Below are positions 8,959-20,559 of a stretch of DNA of 56,009 nt, piece by piece. The stretch lies in NCBI GenBank assembly GCA_027972325.1, contig JAPMOS010000196.1, positions 1-56,009 on the forward strand, written 5' to 3'. A program made the translations under genes and the position numbers. A model generated the notes under the pieces. The model made no database searches and had not been told where the DNA came from. It saw only the letters and a list, made by a program, of their open reading frames with translations. The stretch comes from Paratrimastix pyriformis (Eukaryota > Preaxostyla > Paratrimastigidae). Position 1 is the first letter of the stretch. Each line of letters opens with the position of its first letter.

Positions 8959-11604
8959 TTCCCTCCCCCCCAGGGGTTGGGACTGTCCCTCCCCCCCGAG
9001 CTGAGCCCCCTTGGGCCGTGTTATGGGGTGAGGCAGAGTTTCCCCTGAGGGGTGGGGGGTGAGTGGGTTCCCGAGTTGGGTGCCTGCCCTCCCGGGACTT
9101 GGCACCCTCCTCCGGTCCCGTGACGGGGTTGTGGGGGGAGAGCGGGGACAAGACGGGGCGTAGAGGTGAGGGAGTGCATGACGGGTGGTGCAGGTGTGCT
9201 GGACAGACTGCTGCCGCCGTCCCTTGCTCTGGTCCCACTCCCGGGCCAGGTAGGTCTTGCCCTGCCATTTGATCTGGCCGTTTTGGGGGGTTACTTTTAT
9301 CGGCGCCACCCCCCAGGGGCGCCTGGTCCCCCCCCCCACCCCCGCACCCGTACCGGAGGGGGTGGTGGGGACGCGAGTCGCTGCCTCCGCCACTGAGGTG
9401 CATGAGCTTCACCGCCAACGCTAGCGGAACGTGTGAGTGGGTGTTTCCGGGACCCTGCCTCGCAGACCTCCCCGCGTGTCCCCGCATTGGGGAGTGTGAC
9501 CGCCTCTGACTGTGTATCGGTCCGTCTCGGGTTCACAAACCCCTCGCCCAAGGTCGGCGGATCCTTCTCGCCGGTCTCTGTGTAGCCCCCACGTTCGGGA
9601 CCTCCTTGGGTGACGCTCGCCCCGCTGAGGTGACGACGCTAACCTGGGGTGTGAGTTGCTGTTCCGAGTCCCCAACCTCGCAGACCTCCATGAGGGTTTC
9701 AGGTTTGCCCGACGAGATCGCCTCCGCATGTCCTTCCGTCAGCACCGTGTGCTGCCCTCTCGGGGTCTCTCCGGTGAGTGCCTGCCTCACCTGGGGTAAT
9801 GTCCTCGCGCGGAGGGTTCCGGTGGGTAGTGTTCCCATGCCGCGAGTCTCCCTGGGTGATGTTCCCTCCATCGACCCGTCAGAGCCTGGACTGGACCCCC
9901 AGGCCCGCCCCGACTGCCCCACGGGCTTTGTTGCCTTGTCCTGCTCTGAGTGTGAGAGTGACTGTGCGGTAGGGCTCATACAGACTGCCTCTCCGAGTGC
10001 TGGCGACGACGCCTGCGAGGGTGTGATCACCGGTGCTGATACGTCCGGTGCCGGTGGAACTGGTGCAGAAGTTGTTTCCAGTTTAGCCACGGTTGTGCCG
10101 AGTGGAACACCACAAGGACTGGCTTCCCGGACCAAAGACTGATGAGTATCGAGTATTTCAGCATTGTGCGGTGCGAGTTGGTGAGCAGCAGACCCTTCAC
10201 CTTTTCTTCTTGTTGATTGTAACGTGTCTCTTGGCAAGACAACGCCACGGAGCGAGAAAGGAGGGGCTGCACCCGAATTGAATGCCAATGAGCCTTCTGT
10301 GACCCCAGTTGGTTGTGGGCTCTGTGATGATAAGGCCAACGAGGTTGGTCGAAAAGCGTGCGCCAACGGAGGACCCGAGGGCAGACAAAATTCTGGGGAC
10401 AGAAAGTGGGTTTTCTTGCGCCGTCTTGACTTTGGAATAACCCAGAGGTAGTCCGTGCTGTTTGACTTGGTGTTTTTGGGAGTGCCCGTGTCCACACCCA
10501 GTGTGGCAGAGGAGGCCATGGGCAGACCCGGGTTTAGTGGCTTTTCCTGGCCTCGGTGGCCGTCGTGGCTTTGTTCTTCAAAGCCTCCAGCTCGCTGGCC
10601 TCGATGATGCAGGCCTCGGGCATCTTCGTCCCGTCCTCCAGCCGGCACAGTGGGCGCCACTCGCTCCGGCGGAGGTCGCTAAGGGTCCTCGTCGTTTTCC
10701 TTGAGGGCATCCAGAGCCAGGATGCCAAGGTTTCGAGCGGCCTCGAATGAGAGCTCAGACGGCGATGATGCCGTCGAAAGGTTGGCGAGTGCCACCAGAG
10801 TCTGTAGAGGGCGCATAGCGGAGAACACCCCTGCTGTAGCCCGAGCCAGCGCACTGTCCCGTTGAGTCGCCGCCTTCCGCAGGTCTGGATCAATGAGGCG
10901 TAAGGCACTCACTGGTGGTGCAACTGCAGGATCGGCCTTGCCCTGGTCTCGAAAGTTGGGAAACGCGCGGCCGACGTGAACAACGCGAGCGAATTCCTCT
11001 TGTGTCGGTGCTTCGTGTTGAAGACGATTGAATTGCAGCCCCAGCATCTGCAAAGTCTGTGCTTCTCTTTCTGGTAAGGTTGGAGGAGTCACCACCTTTT
11101 GTAGGGGCCTCCTTCGCGAAGATGTCCGGTAACTTGGCCGTTGGTTTGAAATAGATCTGTTGGAGAGTATCGAAGTAGTATTGTCCGACTTCCTCTTGAT
11201 CTTGATCGCTTTCACCTTCTTTTTCTTCAGGATTTGTTGCACCCAACAGAGAGCTGTCACCCTCCGCTCCAGTGTCGCCTTCAGGGTCAGGAGGTTGGGT
11301 TTGGGGGCCAGAGTTGGCCGGATGTTCAGGGTCAAGGGCGGGCCCCTGTTGCTGCTGGGTCTGTTGTTGTGGTGTTGCTTGTTGATCTGCTTGATCCATT
11401 CTTTGCCCAATAGGGATGCGTCTTGAAGCGTGCGAAACGCAAAGGGCAGGGTACACTATCCGTGTCAGCTGACATGGAATTTCTTTCTATTTGTGGTCAG
11501 TGCCGCTTTTTGCGTTGCCTGACGTGATGTCTATTTTCCTGGGGGTTTGGGAAGATGAAGGTCGTCGAGATTGATTACTCGTTCGCCGAGGCTCCGAGGC
11601 TGAA
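8959..11604 (-). mobile_element. Partial DIRS retrotransposon (copy 1)
   Basis: Reverse-complement match to the left part of the DIRS copy at 25,615-28,243. It starts at 11,604 with the same terminal sequence (TTCAGCCTCGGAGCC) and runs through the gag-like gene and the following proline-rich region. It ends where the PLV begins. At 11,604 it is flanked by ICR-element sequence that is continuous in the copy near 21,046, so this DIRS inserted into an ICR element without an obvious target duplication. It is broken and partial; its close similarity to copy 2 implies a young age. Confidence 0.85.
10534..11456 (-). CDS. Gag-like part of DIRS copy 1
   Basis: Same product as the gag-like part of copy 2 at 25,820-26,686: a Gln/Pro-rich N-terminus (MDQADQQATPQQQ), an acidic middle, and a helical C-terminal region with AREVVHVGRAF-like and EASELEALKNKA segments. 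In DIRS elements the first gene encodes a putative nucleocapsid-type protein. This copy is a fossil and broken, so the limits given are those of the region rather than of one open frame. Confidence 0.6.
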
Positions 11605-14269
11605 CGCGCCATCAGTGTGGCGTTGCTCAGGGCGGGCCTGTGTGCTCATCATGCCTTGAATGGGTCCTGGCACACCAGGACATCTGTTTGATGCGTCTGG
11701 GGGCGGGCCGGAGTGTGCCCCACATGTCCCCCGGTGTACACTCTCACACCAACAGTATCATCAGCACCACCAGTGTGGTGACTTTTCAGGGCGGGCCTGT
11801 GTGCTCATCATGCCCTTGAATGCGTCCTGACGTCACCAGGACAGCTGCTTGACTGCTTGAGGCGTCTCAGGGCGGGCCTGAGTGTGCCCACATGCCCTCT
11901 GGTGTACATTCTTACACCAGCAGCAGCAACACCAACACCATCACCCAGCACCACCAGAGGGGTGTTTTTCGGGGCGGGCCTGTGTGCTCATCATGCCCTT
12001 GAATGCGTCCTGGCACACCAGGTCAGCTGCGTGGCGGTGCGTCTGGGGGCGGGCCTGTGTGCCCATATGCCTCCTGGTGTTCTCTCACACCAGCAGCAGC
12101 ATCACGCCAGCGCATTCAGACCAGAACCACCACACCAGCACCATCAGAGTGGGGCTTTGCTGGGGCAGTGTGATGCTCGATGTTGCATGCCTGCTCACGC
12201 ATCGACTGATGCCTTCTTGTGTGTCGGAAGCAGTGACAGCACTCCGCACCTTTGGAGGGCGACCGCGGACACACGCGGGGGGGACACTGTGGAGTGTGGA
12301 CGTCTCACCTATTTGATGCTCCTTCTGGTGTGCTGTCCCTCCGGCACGCGCACTCCCAACATCAGGATGGGTATCCGTAGAGCCGGCTCATCGGCCAAGA
12401 GGGTTGGGCGGAGCATCCTGTTAGCCGGGGTCACGTAGAGTGCAGAAGGGGGGGAAAGCTCTGCCTTTGGTATGGTGTTCACTCTTTCTTGGTTTGGGTT
12501 TGTTTGGGGCTATCCCACGAAGGCTGTCCCTCGTTCTCCGAACTCGTGAAGGAGAATGGTGGGATAGCCGAGTAATCTCTTCCCAAACAAACCCAAACCA
12601 AGACAAGTCTCCCACCCACCTCCCTGCCTGATGAGGGGCACTGGGTTTGTTTGTTTCTGCTTTCCCCGCGAACTCTCGACAGCTGGACGTCAACGTGTAC
12701 CCACAGACAGTGAATGATGGTGGGCATTTTGTCTTCACGGCGCTGTCTTACTACGTGCTGCCTTGGCGTTACTGTTGCCTTTTCATCCACACGATCTGAT
12801 TGACAAGTCAGTTGGCCTGCCTCGTGGGAGAGGCAATGTGTGGCTGGGTTTCAAGCTTGTTAGATTCCCTTTGACAACAGTGTGGGGGGCCTTATCGGGG
12901 CCGTTTTGCCCTTAAGTCACCACCCTTCATTCGTGTGTGGGTGCGTGTGTGATACTTCCCGGCTTACGCGGAGTCCCCCCTTCATTCACCCTCATTCACC
13001 CTCGTCAGATGTGATTAGGTAATCATGGTGGGGTGAGTGAGGTGTGGTTATTCACCCCAGGTACTTTGCTTGCAACTTATGGGTTATGGGTTCATCCTGC
13101 TCGTTGTGCTCTTGTAGGAGTCTTCCCCTGGTCTGCTATGAATGGACAACAGCTCGAGGGACTTCATCGTGGTGCGGGGTGTTGTCTTTCACCACCGTTT
13201 TGTTGGCAACAGCCATGTGGCTTTATCGTGGTCGTGGTGGACACCATACCTCCTCCTCGTTCATATGGGGGGGTGGGGTTTTTCTTTCACTGCCGTCTGT
13301 TTTGATTTGACGACAGCTCATGTGATTTCATCGTGGTCGTTGTCCCCGTGAACCACCCCGATCACTCCACCACACACCTCCCCTCTCGCGGGAGGGATAT
13401 TGGTTGAGCACTCTGAAGTGGCGATCGATACGTCACCTTTTGTGCTCTCTCCCTTCGGGGTTTGGCTTTTGGTGGGGGCTTGTTCTTTTACAGAACTTGA
13501 CGCCCACACGGCAAGGGTGCCTCCACCTCTTCATCGGCGTCGGTCGGCGACTGGTGACGAAGAGGCCGCGAGCACGGGGTCGGAGAACCCTCCTGGGATC
13601 TGCGAGGCAGGTGCCTGTCGCGGCTCCGTCGTGCTCTGCGTTTTTCTCGACGCGTGCCTCATGCCGGACAACGAGTCCTCTCGCTGTTTTGTCCGATCTT
13701 CTTGTTTTATGCGGGGAGTCCGACCCGTTGAGGGAAGGACTCCCTAAGGAGGGTGCCGGGTACGGGAAGACTCGGTACCTTCGGGGCCTTTGCAGGTTTC
13801 GCCCTCCCTTTATTTGTGGCTTCTTCTCTCCCACCTGTTTTTGCTGACCGGTTACAGCGGTGCGTCGGGGTTTTCTCCAGCCTCCTCTTTCCCTGACTAG
13901 ACGTGCACCCCCCGGGGCGGGTCGCGACCCGCTTGAGGAGATGTTTGGGGTTCGCATGGTTGATCATGAATCTCTCTTCGTCGGTTTCTTTGAAACCTTC
14001 GGGAGCTGTGACTCCCAGCTGGATTGTTTTTACTGCGTTGCGCGGTACTGACTCCCTTCCCACCGTACTCTGCGTCGGTGGCTGGCGTGTCGTCGTCCGA
14101 ATGGGCTTATGCTTAAAGGACGAGTCGACTGCCGGCACTGACATGACATGTCAAATTCTTTTGATAAAATTTTTGGATGTCAGTGCCGTTTTGCGTGCTT
14201 GCTGTGCAAGTGTTCACTCTTTCTTGGTTTGGGTTTGTTTGGGGAAGAGATTACTCGGCTATCCCACCA
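11605..14269 (-). mobile_element. Partial ICR element (copy L, non-autonomous DIRS-like)
   Basis: Minus-strand copy of the large non-coding element described at 36,248. Its outer left end (TGGTGGGATAGCCGAG) is at 14,269, its internal complementary region spans 12,488-12,602 with the junction at 12,556/12,557, and the sequence beyond matches the part after the junction in the other copies until DIRS copy 1 interrupts it at 11,604. It contains no credible gene. The many short frames are translations of the terminal repeat or of simple repeats. It is nearly identical to copy R in the opposite orientation. Confidence 0.8.
12488..12602. repeat. Internal complementary region of ICR element copy L
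   Basis: An arm starting CTTGGTTTGGGTTTG and its inverse copy flank two blocks: the end sequence of the element's right terminus (…CGTGAAGGAGAA, to 12,556) and the start of its left terminus (TGGTGGGATAGCCG, from 12,557). The same head-to-head junction recurs at 20,110 and 37,949. This is the layout of a DIRS internal complementary region. Confidence 0.8.
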
Positions 14270-15867
14270 TGCCCATCCTGAAGCCGCTGTGTTGCATGGT
14301 GAGGTCGCCGAGCGTGCCGAAGCCGAAGCATTGATGATCGCCGGAGAGCAACCTGACGCCTTGCCAGGGGCGCCCGAAGATGCAGCCCTGCTCGGTGACG
14401 TACTCCCAGCCACCGAACCAGCAGGCATGACACTCACAGTTTTTGAATGGGTGAAACGTTTTTCCATATCGCGTCTGTATCGGTGTCACCGTCAACAAAC
14501 ACCATAAAAATTTATCCTTTTCCTTTCGTTCTTCACGTTAGGCCGCTGCTTAGATTATGCCGGCAAGCTTGGGATCCTCAACCCGAATATTCCCAAATCA
14601 ATGTATCGCGTCCTTTCCCAGGTCACCCCCAGTGCCGAAACTCTCCTATCAATCGTGGAGCACACGAAAACTGTTCCCGGGGCCGCGCGCTCAGAGGGCA
14701 AGTTCTATACCCTCTCGCTGGTGCGCCAGTTAAAAAATCTTATGTCCATTCCGGAGTGGGCTCGCGCGGTCTGTTGGGACCCGGTGCATACATTCCCGCG
14801 CCCGAATGACGTGCCACTGGGAAACATTGCCTCCGTGTTCGATGCCAGATACGCACGTGAGCACCCTCTCCTTGCGGATCCCACCAAGCACGTCCTTGGA
14901 CTCCAGCTTCTCGCCGACGGGGGTCAACCCTACTCTTTCGCCAAAAAGGACATATTGCTGGGAGCCATTGTGGTGGCCAATGAAAGCACCAACGTTCTCC
15001 TGGTGCTGGTTGCCCCAGATATGAAGGAGGACCCCTCGTTCCACGACAAGTATTTCCTGCCCTTGCACGCTGAGTTCGTTCAACTGGGAGAGGGCATCCA
15101 AGTCTACGACGCCCACCAGAACAAGAACATCTTACTTCAAGCAGTGCTCCTTCCTAGCGCCTTCGATTACGAGGAATGTGGCTCTCTGCTGGGTGCACAA
15201 GGGACCAGCGCGACCCTACCCTGCTTCCATTGCTGCACTCGCAAAAATGGCGATACGTGGCATAGCTGTGTGGCTCAGCAGCCGGCAGGGCAGGTATGCG
15301 CATGCGAGACTACCATGAGCAACTTTCCAGTTTCAAGGACGCTGTCTGTGGGCCGATGCGGCGCGCATCGCGTTCGGAGAAGACCATCTCTATGCAAGGA
15401 AGGCTGAAACGAGCTTTTTCTGGTATCGGTCTGGGATTGGCTCAGCCGCCTGACTGTCCTTACGCCTCACTCTCTTTCGCAGTCCCCTCGGCGCTGGTAC
15501 GAAGCGGATTGGCAGGGCAAATGTTTATCTTCAATTGGTGCGGATCCGCGGAGACACAACGACCGTGCTTTTTGAATGCGTGCGTGTGATCAAGGTCGGT
15601 GGCCTGCGTCCATGTTCGGCCTCATCACGTCCCCTTCAGATGCAAGTCATGGCCCCGGGGAGCCAGACCTTCGGGGTCTACAGAACGGCGCGATACACAA
15701 CGAAATCAAATTGCTACGTCCCACTGACGAGCCTGTGCTCATGTGTCACCAGCTGCCCGCCCTGGAAACGGGGCGCCGCGGCGGTCCATGAAGAAGTTGA
15801 GGAAGAAGGCCTTGACGAAGATCGCGAAGTTGCACCAAAAGGGGTGGGCTTTGTCATCCTGTCGTAG
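14270..15867 (+). CDS. CACTA/CMC-like transposase gene remnant with introns
   Basis: The segment around 14,900-15,240 reads LLADGGQPYSF, then PLHAEFVQLGEGIQVYDA, then LLPSAFDYEECGSLLG and LPCFHC. This parallels the tnp2 transposase of CACTA/EnSpm (CMC) elements: an 'SSDG-NPF' strand, 'LWDEGVDVFDA', 'NDFPAYGNLSG', then a 'CPIC' knuckle. Introns that keep frame are 14,458-14,553, 15,294-15,330, 15,423-15,482 and 15,595-15,639. The first exon runs straight out of the ICR element end at 14,269, so the 5' part of the gene is gone, and the catalytic centre beyond the CxxC knuckle seems missing or internally deleted. A beta-rich C-terminal part (TTTVLFECVRVIK) is present. The last exon limit is uncertain. 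Confidence 0.55.
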
Positions 15868-16266
15868 TCTCATCTCAGACACCCCAAGCTTCCAGTCCCC
15901 CTCCTCCTCCATACCAAACCCAACCACCTACCCGGGGCCACCCCGAAAAACACACAACAACACCCACCCCCCCCCCCCCCAAAACCCCCAAACCCCCCCC
16001 CCCACCACCCCCCACAAACCCCCAACCAACCCCAGTCCCACATACCACATTCAGGGCCCTCTCGAGCACATTCCACTTTCCCCACGTCACCTGTTGAAAC
16101 ACGAACCGGCGTCGCGGATGATGTTTTGTGAGGGAGGCCCTCGGAGGGGTGCGCAAGTGAGGTTGGGGGGAAACGAGGTGCCAAGCAAAGGCCCCAACCG
16201 GGCGCAAGGGGGGGGGGGGGGGGTTTGGGGACATGGGGTGTTGTTGGGGTTGGGGTGGTGGGGTGG
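15868..16266. repeat. Low-complexity C-run and G-run tract
   Basis: Long cytosine runs interspersed with A (about 15,960-16,015), and near 16,208 a pure G run of about 17 bases followed by G/T-rich sequence. The two parts are roughly complementary in composition. Long frames across this stretch are composition artefacts. No gene is visible. Confidence 0.7.
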
Positions 16267-16770
16267 TCAGCGTCCCGCCTTCTTCAACTGGGAGAGGGAA
16301 TCCATCGCCCGCATGTACGGGACGACACGTCGGTAGACGTTCTCCCTCGAGCCTAAGGGCACCGAGGGCAGTTCACCCTCGTTCAACTCGGTCGTGACGG
16401 CGGGACTGTCCAGCCATGACAACAGATCCACTCCCAGGTCATCCCCTGTTTGGATGAGAACATTGTAGAGGCTCCGGAAGAGGCCATACAGATGGGAGGC
16501 CCCGTTGACATGGGCGAATGCGACTCCCGGGGAGTTCATCCAAATTCCACATCGTTGGCAATGGTGGCCTTCAGATAATTCGAGCGTGTGCAAAACCATT
16601 GCCTCGGCTGTGTCCGCCCGGAAGACAATCTGTCCAGAACTGATCTTCGACGCAAATTGCATGAAACCATCCCGGAAAACGTGGGATGGCTTTCCACAAG
16701 CAGGTATGATGTCCCGCAATTGTTCAGTCCACCTAATTGAATGTGTGAGAAAACGTACAACCCAGACAAA
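16267..16770 (-). CDS. Unrecognised partial frame beside the transposase remnant
   Basis: Minus-strand frame ending at 16,267 with ordinary, non-repetitive protein composition over about 165 residues. It contains a possible zinc-binding pattern (HCQRCGIWMNSP followed by HVNGASH) and helical segments (LYGLFRSLYNVLIQTG, YRRVVPYMRAMDSL). Upstream it runs into the ICR element end at 16,985, so its beginning is lost. It may be another part of a transposon or a host gene cut off by the element. I do not recognise a family. Confidence 0.4.
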   Translation of the reverse strand, partial: FVWVVRFLTHSIRWTEQLRDIIPACGKPSHVFRDGFMQFASKISSGQIVFRADTAEAMVLHTLELSEGHHCQRCGIWMNSPGVAFAHVNGASHLYGLFRSLYNVLIQTGDDLGVDLLSWLDSPAVTTELNEGELPSVPLGSRENVYRRVVPYMRAMDSLSQLKKAGR

Positions 16771-17009
16771 CTCCCAACAGACGAGGCATCTGTGAATAGA
16801 GTCTGGCCCGGGAGACCATCGCCACGCCAAGGCCCTGGGGCAGGTGGGGCTGCCCCAGATGAGCGAGGCCTGAGTGGTGGCAGGACGGGCAGGGCAGGAC
16901 CGGTCAGTGTGGCAACTGCCGGAGGGAAGGACTCGAGGGGGATTCTTGAACCCCCTGCCACTCCTCGGGGCTCCGGCTCTACCTTGGTGGGATAGCCGAG
17001 TAATCTCTT

Positions 17010-17139
17010 CCCCAAACAAACCCAAACCAAGAAAGAGTGAACACTTGCACAGCAAGCACGCAAAACGGCACTGACATCCAAAAATTTTATCAAAAGAATT
17101 TGACATGTCATGTCAGTGCCGGCAGTCGACTCGTCCTTT
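17010..17139 (+). repeat. Left inverted terminal repeat of ICR element copy R
   Basis: 130 bp starting CCCCAAACAAACCC and ending in CTCGTCCTTT; it is the exact inverse of 25,222-25,351, including the local variant AAAATTTTATCAAAAG. It contains an 11-bp hairpin stem (GGCACTGACAT with ATGTCAGTGCC) around a loop of about 40 bases. Confidence 0.85.
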
Positions 17140-18753
17140 AAGCATAAGCCCATTCGGACGACGACACGCCAGCCACCGACGCAGAGTACGGTGGGAAGGG
17201 AGTCAGTACCGCGCAACGCAGTAAAAACAATCCAGCTGGGAGTCACAGCTCCCGAAGGTTTCAAAGAAACCGACGAAGAGAGATTCATGATCAACCATGC
17301 GAACCCCAAACATCTCCTCAAGCGGGTCGCGACCCGCCCCGGGGGGTGCACGTCTAGTCAGGGAAAGAGGAGGCTGGAGAAAACCCCGACGCACCGCTGT
17401 AACCGGTCAGCAAAAAACAGGTGGGAGAGAAGAAGCCACAAATAAAGGGAGGGGCGAAACCTGCAAAGGCCCCGAAGGTACCGAGTCTTCCCGTACCCGG
17501 CACCCTCCTTAGGGAGTCCTTCCCTCAACGGGTCGGACTCCCCGCATAAAATAAGAAGATCGGACAAAACAGCGAGAGGACTCGTTGTCCGGCATGGCGC
17601 GGGCCAAAGGCACGCGTCGAGAAAAACGCAGAGCACGACGGAGCCGCGACAGGCACCTTGCCTCGCAGATCCCAGGAGGGTTCTCCGACCCCGTGCTCGC
17701 GGCCTCTTCGTCACCAGTCGCCGACCGACGCCGATGAAGAGGTGGAGGCACCCTTGCCGTGTGGGCGTCAAGTTCTGTAAAAGAACAAGCCCCCCACCAA
17801 AAAGCCAAACCCCGAAGGGAGAGAGAGCACAAAAGGTGACGTATCGATCGCCACTTCAGAGTGCTCAACCAATATCCCTCCCGCGAGAGGGAGGTGTGTG
17901 GTGGAGTGATCGGGGGTGGTTCACGGGGACAACGACCACGATGAAATCACATGAGCTGTTGTCAAATCAAAACAGACGGCAGTGAAAGAAAAACCCCACC
18001 CCCCCATATGAACGAGGAGGAGGTATGGTGTCCACCACGACCACGATAAAGCCACATGGCTGTTGCCAACAAAACGGTGGTGAAAGACAACACCCCGCAC
18101 CACGATGAAGTCCCTCGAGCTGTTGTCCATTCATAGCAGACCAGGGGGAAGACAACTCCCACACCGCTATGAAGGTGCATGCTGGGTGTCCTACAAGAGC
18201 ACAACGAGCAGGATGAACCCATAACCCATAAGCTGCAAGCAAAGTACCTGGGGTGAATAACCACACCTCACTCACCCCACCATGATTACCTAATCACATC
18301 TGACGAGGGTGAATGAGGGTGAATGAAGGGGGGACTCCGCGTAAGCCGGGAAGTATCACACACACGCACCCACACACGAATGAAGGGTGGTGACTTAAGG
18401 GCAAAACGGCCCCGATAAGGCCCCCCACACTGTTGTCAAAGGGAATCTAACAAGCTTGAAACCCAGCCACACATTGCCTCTCCCACGAGGCAGGCCAACT
18501 GACTTGTCAATCAGATCGTGTGGATGAAAAGGCAACAGTAACGCCAAGGCAGCACGTAGTAAGACAGCGCCGTGAAGACAAAATGCCCACCATCATTCAC
18601 TGTCTGTGGGTACACGTTGACGTGCAGCTGTCGAGAGTTCGCGGGGAAAGCAGAAACAAACAAACCCAGTGCCCCTCATCAGGCAGGGAGGTGGGTGGGA
18701 GACTTGTCTTGGTTTGGGTTTGTTTGGGGAAGAGATTACTCGGCTATCCCACC

Positions 18754-20110
18754 AACCCCCAAACATCTCCTCAAGCGGGTCGCGACCCGCCCCGGGGGGT
18801 GCACGTCTAGTCAGGGAAAGAGGAGGCTGGAGAAAACCCCGACGCACCGCTGTAACCGGTCAGCAAAAACAGGTGGGAGAGAAGCCACAAATAAAAGGAG
18901 GGGCGAAACCTTCAAAGGCCCCGAAGGTACCGAGTCTTCCCGTACTCGGCACCCTCCATAGGGAATCCTTCCCTCAACGGGTCGGACCCCCCGCAAATAA
19001 AACAACGAAGAAGATCGGACAAAACAGCGAGAGGACTCGTTGTCCGGCATGGCGCGGGCCAAAGGCACGCGTCGAGAAAAACGCAGAGCACGAGCCGCGA
19101 CAGGCACCTTGCCTCGCAGATCCCAGGAGGGTTCTCGCCCCCGTGCTCGCGGCTTCTTCGTCACCAGTCGCCGACCGGCGCCGGTGAAGCGGTGGAGGCA
19201 ACCTTGCCGTGCAGGCGTCGAGTTCTGTATAGAGAACCCAAGCCCCCACCAAAAAACGCAAACCCCGAAGGGAGAGAGCACGAAAGGTGACGTATCGATC
19301 GCCACTTCAGGGTGCTCAACAATTATCCCTCCCGTGAGAGGGAGGTGTGTGGTGGGGTGAGCGGGGTGGTTCACGGGCACAACGGCCACGATGAAATATC
19401 ACTCGTCAAAACAGAACAGACGACGATGAATGACAAACCCCGACCCCCCCATTCTGGATGTGGAGGATGCATGGTGCCCACCACGGTAAAGCCACACAGC
19501 TGTGCCACAACAAAACGGGGTGAAAGACAACACCCGCACCAGTCCCTCGAGCTGTTGCCCATTCAGAACAGACAAGGAGGAAGACAACACCCCACACCGC
19601 CATGAAGGTGCATGATGGGTGTCCCAAGAGTACAACGAGCCGGATGACCCATAAGCTGTTGTTCAAGCAAAGTAGCTGGGGGTGAATGACCACACCTCAC
19701 CCCACCATGAATGCCCAATCACATCAGACGAGGGTGAATGAGGGTGAATGAAGGGTGGTGTCTCAAGGGCAAGAGGCCCCGACGAGACCCCAGACACTGT
19801 TGTCAAAGGCCACCAAACAAGGTTGAACAACAGCCACACTCGCCTCCCCCACGAGGCCGCCCTCCTGACTTGTCAATCAGATTGTGTGGGTGAACAGGCA
19901 GCAGTACAGCCAAGGGAGCACGTACGAAGATAGCGCTGCGAAGATAAAATGCCCACCATCAATCACGACCATGGGTACACGTTGAGTCGAAGCTTCGCGG
20001 GGAAAGCAGCAACAAACAAACCCAGTGCCACTCATCAGGCAGGGAGGTGGGTGGGAGACTTGTCTTGGTTTGGGTTTGTTTGGGGAAGAGATTACTCGGC
20101 TATCCCACCA
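18754..20110 (+). repeat. Extra partial left unit within ICR element copy R
   Basis: At 18,753 the first left unit ends with the half-junction CGGCTATCCCACCA, as it does in the internal complementary region. Instead of the right-end half, the sequence then re-enters the left unit at the point equivalent to 17,303 and repeats it to 20,110. The two units differ by scattered substitutions and small indels, so this is not a recent simple duplication. It could reflect template switching during replication of the element. Confidence 0.7.
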
Positions 20111-20179
20111 TTCTCCTTCACGAGTTCGGAGAACGAGGGACAGCCTTCGTGGGATAGCCCCAAACAAACCCAAACCAAG
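20064..20179. repeat. Internal complementary region of ICR element copy R
   Basis: The arm at 20,064-20,085 (CTTGGTTTGGGTTTG...) and its inverse at 20,158-20,179 enclose the reverse complement of the left tip (…CGGCTATCCCACCA, to 20,110) joined to the reverse complement of the right tip (TTCTCCTTCACGAG…, from 20,111). It would equal the joint of a circular form of the element. Confidence 0.85.
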
Positions 20180-20559
20180 AAAGAGTGAACACCATACCAA
20201 AGGCAGAGCTTTCCCCCCCTTCTGCACTCTACGTGACCCCGGCTAACAGGATGCTCCGCCCAACACTCTTGGCCGATGAGCCGGCTCTACGGATACCCAT
20301 CCTGATGTTGGGAGTGCGCGTGCCGGAGGGACAGCACACCAGAAGGAGCATCAAATAGGTGAGACGTCCACACTCCACAGTGTCCCCCCCGCGTGTGTCC
20401 GCGGTCGCCCTCCAAAGGTGCGGAGTGCTGTCACTGCTTCCGACACACAAGAAGGCATCAGTCGATGCGTGAGCAGGCATGCAACATCGAGCATCACACT
20501 GCCCCCAGCAAAGCCCCACTCTGATGGTGCTGGTGTGGTGGTTCTGGTCTGAATGCGCT

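Noticed and set aside
9063-10500. Plus-strand frames within DIRS copy 1
   Set aside because: They run opposite to the element's coding strand and mirror frames in copy 2; shadows of GC-rich coding sequence.
14148-14240. Short MSNSFDKIFG-type frames, repeated at several loci
   Set aside because: They are translations of the shared terminal repeat of the ICR element.
12557-14269. Left unit as an independent inverted-repeat transposon
   Set aside because: Its right boundary always abuts the right unit with the same bases, and the gene interruption at 36,248-44,229 shows that both units moved together.
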